64,000 bases of DNA. Source: an uncultured Pelagibacteraceae bacterium. GTDB taxonomy: Bacteria > Pseudomonadota > Alphaproteobacteria > Pelagibacterales > Pelagibacteraceae. The number at the start of each line of letters is the position of its first letter. The stretch's first letter is position 1. Shown here one piece after another: positions 11,702 to 22,867 of the stretch. Below the pieces are notes generated by a model, which was not told the DNA's origin, did no database searches, and worked only from the letters and a program-made list of their open reading frames with translations. Made by a program: the position numbers and the translations under genes. The stretch spans positions 62,001 to 126,000 of the forward strand of contig CACILM010000002.1 in assembly GCA_902587515.1 (NCBI GenBank). The letters are read 5' to 3'.

Positions 11702-12998
11702 CGTCAGGTCTACCAACAGAGTAATATTTAATCTTATTTTTTTTCATTTCTTCAGTAGAATAAAGGTTTCTTAAATCGAACACTTTAAATTTACTATTTT
11801 TAACAACCTTTTTGAAATCTATTGATTTAAATTCATCCCATTCGGTGAGTAGAACTATTAAATCTGCACCATTACAACTAGATTTTATATTGTTTCTGTA
11901 ATTACAGTTTTTAATCTTTTTAAACTCATTCTTTTCTCCAGAAGGGTCGTAATATCTAACTTTCGCACCTTTTTTACAAAGGTAAGGAATCATTTTAAGA
12001 CTAGAAGAATCTCTCATATCGTCAGTGTTTGGTTTAAATGTAACGCCTAAAAAAGAAATTTTTTTATTTCTTATATTTGAACCTAAAATTTTATGAATTC
12101 TTTGAGTTAGTAAATTTAATCTTTCTTGATTTGACTTAATAACTGATTTAACAACAGACAAGTTTATTTTAAATTTATCTGCTGCTGATACAAGTCCTTT
12201 AGTATCTTTAGGAAAACATGAGCCTCCGTAAGCTGGGCCAGCTCGTAAAAATCTACCGCCTATTCTGCTATCAGAACCCATACCTAAAGAGATATCCTCT
12301 ATATTTACTCCAGTTTTTTCACACAAATTAGCAAGTTCATTTATAAAAGTAATTTTGGTTGCAAGAAAAGCGTTTGATGCATACTTTATTAACTCAGCTC
12401 CTCTTCTTGAAGTAGTAAAAAATTTTGAACCCTTATTAATTAATGGTGCATAAAGTTTTCTCATAGTGTTAAAGGCTTTTTTTTCGTTGGAACCTATTAC
12501 GATTCTATCAGGATATCTAAAATCACGAATTGCTTCTCCTTCTCGTAAGAATTCAGGGTTAGAGATTACTGTAAAAAGTTTTTTTTTTTTTTTTAAAATT
12601 TTTTCAATTTCATCGCCTGTTCCTACTGGAACAGTAGACTTGGTTACAATAATTTTTTTTCTTTTTGAATATTTAAATATTTCTTTTGTACATTTGTTAA
12701 CAAAAGATAAATCAACTTTGATTGATCCTTTTCTAGTAGGTGTTCCCACACATATAAAAATTATGTCTGACTTACTAATAGCTTTATTCATATCTGTAGT
12801 AAACGAAAGACGTTTGGCTAAAAAATTTTTTTTTATTAATTCATCTAACCCTGGTTCATAGATTGGGGAGATACCAAAATTAAGTTTATCTATTTTAGTT
12901 TTATCTTTATCAACGCATACAACTTGATTACCTATGTCTGCAAAGCAAACGCCACTTACTAATCCAACGTAACCAGTACCTATCATACATAGTTTCAT
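11694..12998 (-). CDS. ugd: UDP-glucose 6-dehydrogenase
   Basis: MKLCMIGTGYVGLVSGVCFADIGNQVVCVDKD, GRFLRAGPAYGGSCFPKDTKGL. Confidence 0.97.
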   Translation of the reverse strand: MKLCMIGTGYVGLVSGVCFADIGNQVVCVDKDKTKIDKLNFGISPIYEPGLDELIKKNFLAKRLSFTTDMNKAISKSDIIFICVGTPTRKGSIKVDLSFVNKCTKEIFKYSKRKKIIVTKSTVPVGTGDEIEKILKKKKKLFTVISNPEFLREGEAIRDFRYPDRIVIGSNEKKAFNTMRKLYAPLINKGSKFFTTSRRGAELIKYASNAFLATKITFINELANLCEKTGVNIEDISLGMGSDSRIGGRFLRAGPAYGGSCFPKDTKGLVSAADKFKINLSVVKSVIKSNQERLNLLTQRIHKILGSNIRNKKISFLGVTFKPNTDDMRDSSSLKMIPYLCKKGAKVRYYDPSGEKNEFKKIKNCNYRNNIKSSCNGADLIVLLTEWDEFKSIDFKKVVKNSKFKVFDLRNLYSTEEMKKNKIKYYSVGRPDAN

Positions 12999-13814
12999 TT
13001 ATTTTCCCTTAAATATTTGAATACCTGAATTAATATATCCACTTAAAGTACCACAATCTAAATATTTCCCTGTAAAAATATTTCCATAAAATTTATTTTC
13101 TTTTTTAATTAACCTTTTAATTGCGTCAGTAATATGTATCTCTCCACCTTGACCAGGTTTTAATTTTTTAATTTCATTAAAAATTTTTGTCGTTAATATA
13201 TATCTTCCAATAATTGCGAAGTTTGAAGGGGCTTTTTTGATGCTAGGTTTCTCTACTACATCTTTAATTTGAAAGTAATTTTTTTTTTTATTTTTGATTG
13301 ATAAAATTCCCCATCTTGAAACTGTTTTTCTTTCCACTCTTTTTGCAGCAATTATTGATCCATTAGTTTTTTTATGTAATCGTATCATTTCTTTAGAACA
13401 ATTTTTTCTTATTATTAAGTCATCAGGTAATAACATTAAAAAATATTTATTTTTTATAAATTTTTTACATTTCAAAACTGCGTCCCCTGTTCCTCGAGGT
13501 TTATTTTGATAAACAAATCTAATCATTTTTTGATATCTTTTTATTTTTTTATACTCTTCAAGAAGTCTTTTATCTTTTTTCTTTTTTAATATTTTTCTAT
13601 AGAAATTATCATTGAAAAAATATTTTTTTATTGATAGTTTTTTTTTTGATATTATAAAGATAAATTCCTTTACACCTGCATCAATACATTCGTCTAATAT
13701 ATATTGTAAATTTGGTTTACCATTAATCGGCATTAATTCTTTAGGCATTACACTTGTCAATGGAAGCATTCTAGTACCTAATCCTGCTAATGGAATAATG
13801 GCTTGTTTTATCAT
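12999..13814 (-). CDS. galU: UTP--glucose-1-phosphate uridylyltransferase
   Basis: AIIPLAGLGTRMLPLTSVMPKELMPI, VEKPS, GGEIHITDAI. Confidence 0.95.
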   Translation of the reverse strand: MIKQAIIPLAGLGTRMLPLTSVMPKELMPINGKPNLQYILDECIDAGVKEFIFIISKKKLSIKKYFFNDNFYRKILKKKKDKRLLEEYKKIKRYQKMIRFVYQNKPRGTGDAVLKCKKFIKNKYFLMLLPDDLIIRKNCSKEMIRLHKKTNGSIIAAKRVERKTVSRWGILSIKNKKKNYFQIKDVVEKPSIKKAPSNFAIIGRYILTTKIFNEIKKLKPGQGGEIHITDAIKRLIKKENKFYGNIFTGKYLDCGTLSGYINSGIQIFKGK

Positions 13815-13852
13815 ATGATTCTTATAATAGTTATTATCATTGCTTTATAGAA

Positions 13853-14668
13853 ATGAAAATATTTAAAGACAAACAAACACTTCAGAAAGAGATTTTAAAA
13901 ACTAAAGGCATAGCATTTGTGCCTACGATGGGCGGATTACATAAAGGGCATATTTCATTGATCAAAAAATCTAAGAAATTTCAGTTAAAAACTTTAGTCT
14001 CAATTTTTGTTAATCCTAAACAATTCAATAAAAAAAGCGATTTTAGGTCTTATCCAAGGAATACAAAAACAGACTTAAAAAAACTAAAAAAATTAAAAAT
14101 TAATTACTTATATATTCCTTCGGTTAAAGACATATACGGATTTAAACCAAAGAAAAAGATTTTCTTAGATAAATTTTCAGAAAAATTATGTGGTAGATTC
14201 AGAAAAGGTCATTTTGAAGGTGTTTTAAATGTAGTAAATAGATTTTTAGAAATAATTAGACCTAAATATATTTTTTTGGGGAAAAAAGATTATCAACAAT
14301 TGTATCTAATAAAAAAACATATCGAAAAAAGAAAAATTAAATCTAAGATTATTGAATGTGAAACTATAAGAGAAAATAATGGCGTAGCTCTCTCAACAAG
14401 AAATTCAAATCTTGATAAAAATCAAATAAAGATTGCATCTAATATTTATTATTATTTACGTAACTTAAAGAAAAAAATTAAAAAAAATTATAATTTTTTT
14501 AACCTTAATAAAATAAAAAAAGACTTGAAAGATTTAGGTGTTAGTAAAATAGATTATTTAGAAAATTATAATACTAAAAATTTTAAAAAAATTAAAAGAC
14601 AAAGCAAAAAATTCAATCTATTTATTGCCTACTATATTAAAAATGTTAGATTAATTGATAATATCTAA
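13853..14668 (+). CDS. panC: pantothenate synthetase
   Basis: FVPTMGGLHKGHISLIKKS, VSIFVNPKQF, LGKKDYQQLYLIKKH. Confidence 0.95.
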   Translation: MKIFKDKQTLQKEILKTKGIAFVPTMGGLHKGHISLIKKSKKFQLKTLVSIFVNPKQFNKKSDFRSYPRNTKTDLKKLKKLKINYLYIPSVKDIYGFKPKKKIFLDKFSEKLCGRFRKGHFEGVLNVVNRFLEIIRPKYIFLGKKDYQQLYLIKKHIEKRKIKSKIIECETIRENNGVALSTRNSNLDKNQIKIASNIYYYLRNLKKKIKKNYNFFNLNKIKKDLKDLGVSKIDYLENYNTKNFKKIKRQSKKFNLFIAYYIKNVRLIDNI

Positions 14669-16044
14669 TTTAAAAAATAAAAAGATCCTAAACCTAGGAA
14701 AGAAAGAAATCCAATAACGTCTGTAATGGTTGTGACAAAAACACTAGAAGCTAAAGCGGGATCTATATTTAGTTTTTTTAATGATACTGGGACCAAAATA
14801 CCAAACAATCCTGCAACAATCATATTTAAGACCATTGAAATACCAATCAATAGAGAAAGATTTAATTCTTTAAACCATAATTGAACTATTATAGCGGTTA
14901 TTATTGCAAAAATTATCCCATTTAAAATACCTATTAAAAATTCTTTACCAACTACTCTATTGAAATTACTTTTTGATAATTCTTTGGTAGCTATTGCTCG
15001 AATAGTAACTGCTAAGGTTTGCATCCCAGCATTTCCCCCCATTGAAGCAACTATTGGCATAAGAAAAGCTAAAGCTACCATTTGTTCAATTGAGGCTCCA
15101 AAGAAACTTATAACCCAAGTAGCTAATAAAGCTGTAAATAGATTCAATAATAACCAATTAAATCTTCTTTTTGTTTTTAACATAACGCTATCGGTAATTT
15201 CTTCATCACCAACACCTGCTAAACGTAAAGCGTCTTCTTCTGCTTCTTCTTGAACAACTGTTACCACATCATCTGCTGTGATCATGCCAACTAATTTGTT
15301 TTCTTTGTTAACTACCCCTGCAGAGACCAAGTTATAATTTTCAAAAGTAAGACCAACTTCTTCTTTATCCATATTAACTGAAATTAAGACTGGCATTTCT
15401 CTCATTATAGAGTTCATTTTTAAGTCTCTAGATGTTCTTAGCACTCTTGAAGAAGGAACAGTCCCAATTGGTTTAAAGTCATTATCTACAATAAATATCT
15501 CTAAGAATTCTTCAGGTAAATCTTTGTTTTCTCTTAAATAATCAATAGTTTGTCCTACAGTCCAGTTGCTGGGTACTGCCGTAAATTCTCTTTGCATTAT
15601 TCTTGCTGCTGAGTCTTCAGGGTAACTTAGTCCCTCTTGAAGTAAAAATTTATCTTTTGGTGGAAGTTTTTCTAAAACTTTTTCTTTTACTTCCTTTGAT
15701 AAATTTTCAAGAATTTTAATAGCATTATCCGACTCTAATCTTTTTATTATTTTAATAAGAGATTCTATAGAAAGTAATTGTAAAACTTCGCTTTGGACTG
15801 ACTCGTTTAATTCAATAAAAATTTCTGGATCAATATTAAACGACTCAATTTCGATTAATTTATTTCTTATATCAGGATTTAAATTTTCAATTAAATTAGC
15901 AACATCAGCTTCATGCAAATCTTTTAGAGTTTGATTTATAAATTCAACGTTTCTACTCTCAATATTTTGAGTGAAAGTGCTGATAAATTCTTTATTAAAA
16001 TCCAAATTGACTTTTTTTGCCTCTCCTGATTTTGCTAAAGTCAT
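14665..16044 (-). CDS. mgtE: magnesium transporter MgtE
   Basis: MgtE N-domain, CBS pair, C-terminal TM region with MPIVASMGGNAGMQTLAVTIRAIA. Confidence 0.95.
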   Translation of the reverse strand: MTLAKSGEAKKVNLDFNKEFISTFTQNIESRNVEFINQTLKDLHEADVANLIENLNPDIRNKLIEIESFNIDPEIFIELNESVQSEVLQLLSIESLIKIIKRLESDNAIKILENLSKEVKEKVLEKLPPKDKFLLQEGLSYPEDSAARIMQREFTAVPSNWTVGQTIDYLRENKDLPEEFLEIFIVDNDFKPIGTVPSSRVLRTSRDLKMNSIMREMPVLISVNMDKEEVGLTFENYNLVSAGVVNKENKLVGMITADDVVTVVQEEAEEDALRLAGVGDEEITDSVMLKTKRRFNWLLLNLFTALLATWVISFFGASIEQMVALAFLMPIVASMGGNAGMQTLAVTIRAIATKELSKSNFNRVVGKEFLIGILNGIIFAIITAIIVQLWFKELNLSLLIGISMVLNMIVAGLFGILVPVSLKKLNIDPALASSVFVTTITDVIGFLSFLGLGSFYFLN

Positions 16045-16104
16045 AAATGCCTCTTTAAGTTTTTTTGAGACTATTAGTCTATATAATGATAAAATTCAAA
16101 TTAA

Positions 16105-16716
16105 ATGAGTATAGAAATTAAAATCAGCAAAAAACGTATACCCTATAAGATAGCGATGCATTATCTCAATAAAAGAGTAGAGGAAGTAAAAAAAGGGACA
16201 AATAGGGAATTATTATGGATCCTAGAACACCCCACTACTTATACTGCCGGGGTAAGTTTTAACAAAAAAGAGATAATAGATAAAAAAATTAAAATAATCA
16301 AATCAAATAGAGGTGGCAAAATTACATTGCATAACCCTGGGCAAAAAATTGTTTACTTTGTGATAGATTTAAACAAAAGAAAAAAGGACATTAGAAAATT
16401 AATAAACTCAATAGAAAAAAGTATAATACAATTTTTAAAAAGCTATAAGATTCAATCCAAAAAAGATAAAAAAAATATTGGCATATGGGTTAAAGACAAG
16501 AAAATTGCAGCAATAGGTATTAGAGTATCTAGATGGGTAGCTTATCATGGTTGCTCAATAAATATTGCAAACAATTTAGATCAATATTTGAAAATTATTC
16601 CCTGTGGTTTAGATAATAAAAAGGTTACTTCTATGTTAAAATTAATTTCTGTCAAACCTAAAAAATTTGAAAATAATTTAGCAAACATTTTTATAAAAAA
16701 TATTAACGATATTTAA
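16105..16716 (+). CDS. lipB: lipoyl(octanoyl) transferase
   Basis: LLWILEHPTTYTAG, RGGKITLHNPGQKIVY, KKIAAIGIRVSRWVAYHG. Confidence 0.95.
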   Translation: MSIEIKISKKRIPYKIAMHYLNKRVEEVKKGTNRELLWILEHPTTYTAGVSFNKKEIIDKKIKIIKSNRGGKITLHNPGQKIVYFVIDLNKRKKDIRKLINSIEKSIIQFLKSYKIQSKKDKKNIGIWVKDKKIAAIGIRVSRWVAYHGCSINIANNLDQYLKIIPCGLDNKKVTSMLKLISVKPKKFENNLANIFIKNINDI

Positions 16717-17612
16717 ATATTTTTTTTAAGAAAATCTTCAAATAGTTTATTGTATTTTGCTTTAAAATTATATTGAATATTATTAATCATAAATTTTATT
16801 TTATATGCGTGCAACATAAGATTTTTTATTTTAATTCTTTTTCTAGTATTTATAAAATATTTATCGTCTCCTATTATTGGACATCCAATTTTGAGCAATT
16901 GTTTTCTTAATTGATGTTTTCTTCCAGTAATTGGATTTAATTCAAGGTATGAAAAACCCTCGTTCGACTTAATAACTTTTAGGTTTGAAACAGCTTTTTG
17001 AGAAATTTTTTTATTATTTTCGTAATAAATTAAATCATCTTTCATCACTTTTATAGATTTATCGATTTTTCCATACACTATCGCTAGATAAGTTTTATGA
17101 ATTTTCCTTATTCTAAAGAGTGAAGTAAATAATTGAGCATATTTTCTATTTTTGGCAATTATCAAAACCCCAGATGTCTCTTTATCTAATCTATGAACAA
17201 TGAAAGGTTTTGAGTTTTCAAAGTATGTTGAGTTCTTTAATATATCTATTATATTTTTAAATGATTTTGTGCCTGATTGAACAGGTATTCCTGTTGGCTT
17301 ATTAATTACTATAAAATTTTCATTATCCTCTATTACGTAATCGTCATAAGCACCAATTTCTTTTTTTTTTGGTAAATATTTAGTTTTCTCTTTTTTATCA
17401 ACTGGTTTTAATTTAGAAATATCATAAATTTCGATTAAATCGCCTGTCTGAAGTCTATAAGATGATTTAATTTTTTTTTTGTTTACTTTTACTTTATTTC
17501 TTCTAATTAATTTCTCTATGAGTGAATGGGGTACATTTATAACTTTATTCTTAAACCATCTATCAAAACGAGAGTCTTGATAGTCTTTATCGACTGTAAA
17601 AGTTTTAGGCAT
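16713..17612 (-). CDS. rluC: RluA-family 23S rRNA pseudouridine synthase (RluC-like, S4 domain)
   Basis: S4 domain N-terminus, FIVHRLDKETSGVLIIAKN, ITGRKHQLRKQL. Confidence 0.88.
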   Translation of the reverse strand: MPKTFTVDKDYQDSRFDRWFKNKVINVPHSLIEKLIRRNKVKVNKKKIKSSYRLQTGDLIEIYDISKLKPVDKKEKTKYLPKKKEIGAYDDYVIEDNENFIVINKPTGIPVQSGTKSFKNIIDILKNSTYFENSKPFIVHRLDKETSGVLIIAKNRKYAQLFTSLFRIRKIHKTYLAIVYGKIDKSIKVMKDDLIYYENNKKISQKAVSNLKVIKSNEGFSYLELNPITGRKHQLRKQLLKIGCPIIGDDKYFINTRKRIKIKNLMLHAYKIKFMINNIQYNFKAKYNKLFEDFLKKNI

Positions 17613-17624
17613 TAGAAACTTTTA

Positions 17625-18074
17625 TTACTTTTTTGCAGTTTTTACTTCTGCTTCAGTATCTTTAGTCTTATCTTTTGTTTCTACTTTTTTAGGCTTATCA
17701 ATTTTTTTAGCTTCTGGGTTTCTGTCAACCAATTCAATGACAGCCATTGGTGCGTCATCTCCAGTTCTAAAGCCAGCCTTTAATACTCTTGAATAACCGC
17801 CTTTTCTTGAACTGTATCTTTTTGATAATTCATCAAACACTTTATTTACTGACTTTTTATCTTGAAGTTTTGAAAATAACCTTTTTTTATTACTCAATTT
17901 GTTATCTTTACCTATTGTAATAACTTTATCTATTTGTGGCTTTAATTCTTTAGCTTTAGGAAGTGTAGTGATTATTTGCTCATATTTTATCAATGAGTTA
18001 AGCATGTTTTTAAAAAGTGCTTTTCTGTGCTCACCTGTTTTATTGAGCTTTCTAAATCCAATTCCGTGTCTCAT
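17625..18074 (-). CDS. rplQ: 50S ribosomal protein L17
   Basis: [24 protein letters not shown]. Confidence 0.98.
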   Translation of the reverse strand: MRHGIGFRKLNKTGEHRKALFKNMLNSLIKYEQIITTLPKAKELKPQIDKVITIGKDNKLSNKKRLFSKLQDKKSVNKVFDELSKRYSSRKGGYSRVLKAGFRTGDDAPMAVIELVDRNPEAKKIDKPKKVETKDKTKDTEAEVKTAKK

Positions 18075-19108
18075 TAGTAGTTATTTTCCTCTAGTTTCTT
18101 TGAAAGTTCAGCAATATTATCTGGAGGCCAATTCGGTATTTCCATACCTAAATATAAAGACATAGTGTTTAAAACCTCTTTAATTTCGTTTAAAGATTTT
18201 CTTCCAAAATTTGGTGTTCTAAGCATCTCGGGCTCGGTCTTTTGAACTAAATCGCCAATGTAAATTATATTATCATTTTTTAAACAATTCATAGATCTTA
18301 CAGATAGCTCCAATTCCTCAACTCTTTTCAATAGATTTCTATTAAACTCAGGCTCAGAGGATTTAACTTCTTTTACGACCTCTTGAGGATCCTCAAAATT
18401 CACAAACATAGATAATTGATCCTGAAATATTCTTGCAGAATATGCGATTGCATCTTCCGCATCAACAGTTCCGTTTGTTTCAACTGTCATTAAAAGTTTA
18501 TCATAGTCTAACGCGCTTCCTGCTCTAGTATTTTCTACTGAAAAAGAAACTTTTTTAACTGGACTAAATAAAGAATCTATTGAGATTAAGCCTAGGGGAC
18601 TATCATCTGTCTTATTTTTTGGTGCTTGAATATAACCTTTTCCAGTACTGACCATAAGCTCCATATGAAAATTAGTTTTTTCGTCTAAGTTACAAATAGT
18701 TTGCTCTGGGTTTAGTATTTCGATTTCAGGAACTAGAGTAATATCTTTTGCTTTTACTTCTTTTGGTCCTTTAATATCTAAAATAATTTTTTTTGGATTT
18801 GATGATGATGATTTTATTGCTAAATTTTTTACATTTAGAACTATATCAGTTACGTCTTCTCTTACACCTTTGATTGAAGAAAATTCATGTAACACTCCAT
18901 CTATTTGTATGGCAGTTACAGCTGCTCCTTGTATAGATGAAAGAAGTATTCGTCTTAATGAGTTGCCAATAGTTTGACCAAAACCTTTTTCTAATGGTTC
19001 TGCAATCACTTTTGCTATTGTTCTATCCTCGTTACTGTTAATTTCAAGTTTATTTGGTTTAATTAATGCTTTCCAGTTTTTATCTATTATATTAGTTGTC
19101 GATTGCAT
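18074..19108 (-). CDS. rpoA: RNA polymerase alpha subunit
   Basis: [25 protein letters not shown]-terminal alphaCTD. Confidence 0.99.
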   Translation of the reverse strand: MQSTTNIIDKNWKALIKPNKLEINSNEDRTIAKVIAEPLEKGFGQTIGNSLRRILLSSIQGAAVTAIQIDGVLHEFSSIKGVREDVTDIVLNVKNLAIKSSSSNPKKIILDIKGPKEVKAKDITLVPEIEILNPEQTICNLDEKTNFHMELMVSTGKGYIQAPKNKTDDSPLGLISIDSLFSPVKKVSFSVENTRAGSALDYDKLLMTVETNGTVDAEDAIAYSARIFQDQLSMFVNFEDPQEVVKEVKSSEPEFNRNLLKRVEELELSVRSMNCLKNDNIIYIGDLVQKTEPEMLRTPNFGRKSLNEIKEVLNTMSLYLGMEIPNWPPDNIAELSKKLEENNY

Positions 19109-19555
19109 TTATACTCTCCTTCTTTTGGGTGGACGTGCACCATTGTGAGGCATTGGTGTTGTGTCTCTTATAGTCAAAATTTTAAAGCCTTTTGATTGTA
19201 AAGATCTAAGTGCAGTTTCTCTACCCGAACCCGGACCTTTAACTTCAACTGATAAAGTTCTTAAACCTTGTTCGTAAGCTTTTTCTCCAGCATCATCGGC
19301 TGCAACCTGAGCTGCATAAGGAGTCGATTTCCTTGAACCTTTGAATCCTTTGGCTCCTGCAGATGACCAAGAAACCACATTACCATTTTCATCAGCAATT
19401 GAAATAATTGTATTGTTAAAAGTTGAGTACACATAAGCAATTCCAGATGTAATGTTTTTTTTAATCTTTTTTTTTTTCTTTACTACTAATGGTTTTTTTT
19501 CTTCAACTTTTTTTAATTCGTTTTTTTTATCACTTTTTTCATTTTTTTTATTCAT
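19109..19555 (-). CDS. rpsK: 30S ribosomal protein S11
   Basis: [36 protein letters not shown]. Confidence 0.98.
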   Translation of the reverse strand: MNKKNEKSDKKNELKKVEEKKPLVVKKKKKIKKNITSGIAYVYSTFNNTIISIADENGNVVSWSSAGAKGFKGSRKSTPYAAQVAADDAGEKAYEQGLRTLSVEVKGPGSGRETALRSLQSKGFKILTIRDTTPMPHNGARPPKRRRV

Positions 19556-19561
19556 ATAGAA

Positions 19562-19945
19562 TTATTTCTTTAATGGTGTAAGTTTTTTTCCAGCAATTGC
19601 TATAGCTTTACCTTTACGAGTTCTAGCGTTACATTGAGTTCTTTGACCTCTTACTGGTAGTTTTTTTTTGTGCCTTGAGCCTCTGTAACAAGCCAAATCT
19701 ACAAGTCTTTTAATATTAACAGAGGTCTCTCTTCTTAAGTCACCCTCAACTTTATGATTAGCGTCAATAAATTCTCTGATTTTAAGGACTTGTTCTTCTG
19801 ATAATTCATTAACTCTTTTTGACTCTGGTATATCTAATTTTTTACAAATTTTCTTTGATGAATATAGACCAATTCCGTGGATGTAGGTTAATGCAATACT
19901 GACAACTTTATTTTGTGGAATATTTATTCCTGCTATTCGAGCCAT
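19562..19945 (-). CDS. rpsM: 30S ribosomal protein S13
   Basis: [27 protein letters not shown]. Confidence 0.98.
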   Translation of the reverse strand: MARIAGINIPQNKVVSIALTYIHGIGLYSSKKICKKLDIPESKRVNELSEEQVLKIREFIDANHKVEGDLRRETSVNIKRLVDLACYRGSRHKKKLPVRGQRTQCNARTRKGKAIAIAGKKLTPLKK

Positions 19946-20003
19946 ATGTTTAATGAGTAATTATTTATGCGTATTTATATTGCGAAATTACCTAAAGTCA
20001 ACC

Positions 20004-20570
20004 CTAGATAGCTTCAATTAATGCGCTAATTTCGCTATTAATTTCGGTTATAGACGCTTCTCCGTTTACTACCTTCAATAAACCAGAATGTTTGTAAAAT
20101 TCTAATACTGGTTTGCTATTTTTTTCATAAGTATCGTATCTTTTTATAGCAATTTCTTCACTGTCATCTTTTCTTTTTTCTAAATTTTTTCTCTCAGATA
20201 TTCTTTTTTTTATTGTCTCTAAACTTACAGATAGTTTTAAAACCATATCAATTTTTTGATCGTTTTTTGTTAAAAGATTATTCAAATTTTTTGCTTGGGC
20301 AAGATTTCTTGGGTAACCATCAAATATTATTCTGTTTTTAAACTCTTTTTTAGAAATAAATTTTTCTATAAGCTCACTAACAATCTTGTCTGATACTAAG
20401 TCTCCAGAGTTAATAATTGAGGATATTCTTAAACCTAACTCAGTCTTGTTTTTAATTTCTTCTCGCAACAACTCACCGGTAGATAACTGATATAATTTGA
20501 ATTTTTTAGTGATAAAACTTGACTGTGTTCCTTTGCCTGCTCCTGGAGGGCCAAATATAACTAAATTCAT
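20004..20570 (-). CDS. adk: adenylate kinase
   Basis: MNLVIFGPPGAGKGTQS, IFDGYPRNLAQA. Confidence 0.98.
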   Translation of the reverse strand: MNLVIFGPPGAGKGTQSSFITKKFKLYQLSTGELLREEIKNKTELGLRISSIINSGDLVSDKIVSELIEKFISKKEFKNRIIFDGYPRNLAQAKNLNNLLTKNDQKIDMVLKLSVSLETIKKRISERKNLEKRKDDSEEIAIKRYDTYEKNSKPVLEFYKHSGLLKVVNGEASITEINSEISALIEAI

Positions 20571-20578
20571 AGGTATTA

Positions 20579-21883
20579 TTATTTCCCAAATTTAGTTTTT
20601 CTTATCAGAGACTCATACTGAGAGCTCATCAATCTTGTTTGAACTTGTGTTACAGTGTCCATCGCCACTACAACAACAATTAATATTGAAGTACCCCCTA
20701 AATAAAAAGGGATAGGATATTTGGCAATAAGAAATTCAGGCATCAAACAAACAAATGTTAGATAAAGAGAGCCTACTGTAGTTAGTCTTATTAAAATTGT
20801 GTCTATATATTCCGCTGTTCTTTCTCCTGGTCTAATTCCTGGTATATAGCCTCCATATTTTCTTAAATTTTCTGCTGTTTCTTTTGGGTTAAAAACAATC
20901 GATGTGTAGAAAAAAGAAAAAAATATTATACCAGAAGCATACAATAACATATATAGAGGTTGTCCTTGTGTAAACATCGAAGATATCGTAAGAAAAGTAT
21001 CTGACTCAGCAAAACCAAAGTTTGATATTGTTACTGGTAATAATAATAAAGCAGAGGCAAAAATTGCAGGTATAACCCCAGCTGTATTAATTTTTAAAGG
21101 TAAGTGAGAAGACTCGCCTCCATACATTTTATTACCTACTTGTCTTTTTGGATAATTTATTAAAATCTTTCTCATTGCTCTTTCAAAGAAAACGATAAAT
21201 AAAACTGTAAAAATTACTAAAATAAAGATACCAACAATCATTAAAGCTGAAAGTGCGCCTGTTCTACCTAATTCAAAAGTAGAAGCTAATGCACGTGGAA
21301 TTTCTGCTACTATTCCTGAAAATATGATTAAAGATATACCATTACCAACTCCTCTTAATGTAATTTGTTCACCCAACCACATTAAAAATGTTGTGCCGGC
21401 TACTAAAGAGATAGTAGTTATAATCCTAAAGGATAAACCTGGTTCAGATACTAAATTGCCAGCATTTTCTAATCCTACTGAAACACCATAACCTTGTAGA
21501 CAAGCGATCAAAACTGTGCCGTATCTTGTGATTTGAGTAATTTTTTTTCTACCAATTTCACCTTGCTCTTTTAAATTTTTAAAGTAATCAGAGACCCCAG
21601 TTAAGAGCTGAACAATAATTGAAGAAGATATATATGGCATTATCCCTAAAGCAAAAATTGCCATTCTTGTTACTGCTCCTCCAGAAAACATATTAAACAT
21701 TCCTAAGAGTCCTTTTTGACTTGATGCCATGACTTCTTTTAAGGCATCTGGGTCGATACCGGCTAATGGTACGTAAGTCCCAAGCCTGTAAATTACTAAA
21801 ATTAAAATAGTAAAAAGAATTCTATTTTTAAGATCTGTAGCTTGACTAAAAGCGCCTGTTGTATTTAATCTTTCACTAGACAT
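20579..21883 (-). CDS. secY: preprotein translocase subunit SecY
   Basis: SecY TM pattern; GIMPYISSSIIVQLL, GGYIPGIRPGERTAEYID. Confidence 0.98.
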   Translation of the reverse strand: MSSERLNTTGAFSQATDLKNRILFTILILVIYRLGTYVPLAGIDPDALKEVMASSQKGLLGMFNMFSGGAVTRMAIFALGIMPYISSSIIVQLLTGVSDYFKNLKEQGEIGRKKITQITRYGTVLIACLQGYGVSVGLENAGNLVSEPGLSFRIITTISLVAGTTFLMWLGEQITLRGVGNGISLIIFSGIVAEIPRALASTFELGRTGALSALMIVGIFILVIFTVLFIVFFERAMRKILINYPKRQVGNKMYGGESSHLPLKINTAGVIPAIFASALLLLPVTISNFGFAESDTFLTISSMFTQGQPLYMLLYASGIIFFSFFYTSIVFNPKETAENLRKYGGYIPGIRPGERTAEYIDTILIRLTTVGSLYLTFVCLMPEFLIAKYPIPFYLGGTSILIVVVVAMDTVTQVQTRLMSSQYESLIRKTKFGK

Positions 21884-21894
21884 ATATTATCGGA

Positions 21895-22347
21895 TTATTT
21901 TTTCACTAAACTTAATTTTCCACCTGCTTTCTGAATTTTATCAGATGCTTTTTTAGATGCAAAATTTGCAGTAATATCAATACCTTTTTTTAAGTCTCCA
22001 GTACCTAATATTTTTAAATGTAAGTATTTTTTGTTTATTAAATTTTTTTCCTTAAGTATCTTTAAATCAAGAGAATTTTTTAAGTTATTATCTGTTTTAT
22101 CTAGAATATTTTGAATTTTAGATAAATTTAAGATAGCTACTTTTGATTTTTTAAATCTTTTAAATCCTCTTTTTGGAAGTCTTCTATATAAAGGCATTTG
22201 ACCACCTTCAAAACTTTTAATTGCTACACCTGATCTTGATTTTTGACCTTTGTGTCCTCTGGAAGATGTTTTTCCCCTTCCTGAGCCTATACCTCTTCCG
22301 ACTCTAATTTTTTTTTTATTAATTTTGATTAAATTGTTTAATTGCAT
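21895..22347 (-). CDS. rplO: 50S ribosomal protein L15
   Basis: RVGRGIGSGRGKTSSRGHKGQKSRSG. Confidence 0.98.
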   Translation of the reverse strand: MQLNNLIKINKKKIRVGRGIGSGRGKTSSRGHKGQKSRSGVAIKSFEGGQMPLYRRLPKRGFKRFKKSKVAILNLSKIQNILDKTDNNLKNSLDLKILKEKNLINKKYLHLKILGTGDLKKGIDITANFASKKASDKIQKAGGKLSLVKK

Positions 22348-22348
22348 A

Positions 22349-22867
22349 TTATTTAGCCTCTCTTTTGGAAATTACTTCTGAGATTTTTTTACCTCTGATA
22401 GCTGATAAAATTTTTGGTGAATTTTGTGACTTTAAGCCATTAACACAAGCTTTTAAAACATTATGAGGGTTTGCTGATCCTAACGATTTAGCAACAACAT
22501 CTTGTATTCCAAGAACTTCACAAACTGATCTTATGGCACCACCAGCTATTATACCAGTTCCTGATGGAGCAGCTCTTAAAAAAACTTTACCAGATCCATT
22601 TTTACCTTTCACATCGTGATGGAGAGTTCTACCCTCTTTTAAAGGTATTTTTATTAAATTTCTTTTAGCAACTTCTGTAGCCTTTTTTATCGCATCTGGA
22701 ACTTGTTTTGATTTACCTTGACCAATACCAATGGTTCCTTTTTGATTTCCCACTACCACTAAGGCTGCAAATCCAAATCTTCTTCCGCCTTTAACTACTT
22801 TGGTAATTCTATTTATAGCTACTAGTTTTTCTTTTATATCGCTTTCAATTTTTTTATTTTCTGTCAT
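22349..22867 (-). CDS. rpsE: 30S ribosomal protein S5
   Basis: [24 protein letters not shown]. Confidence 0.98.
   Translation of the reverse strand: MTENKKIESDIKEKLVAINRITKVVKGGRRFGFAALVVVGNQKGTIGIGQGKSKQVPDAIKKATEVAKRNLIKIPLKEGRTLHHDVKGKNGSGKVFLRAAPSGTGIIAGGAIRSVCEVLGIQDVVAKSLGSANPHNVLKACVNGLKSQNSPKILSAIRGKKISEVISKREAK

Noticed and set aside
12466-12861. 131-aa + strand ORF antisense to ugd
   Set aside because: Shadow ORF; ugd is clearly the coding strand
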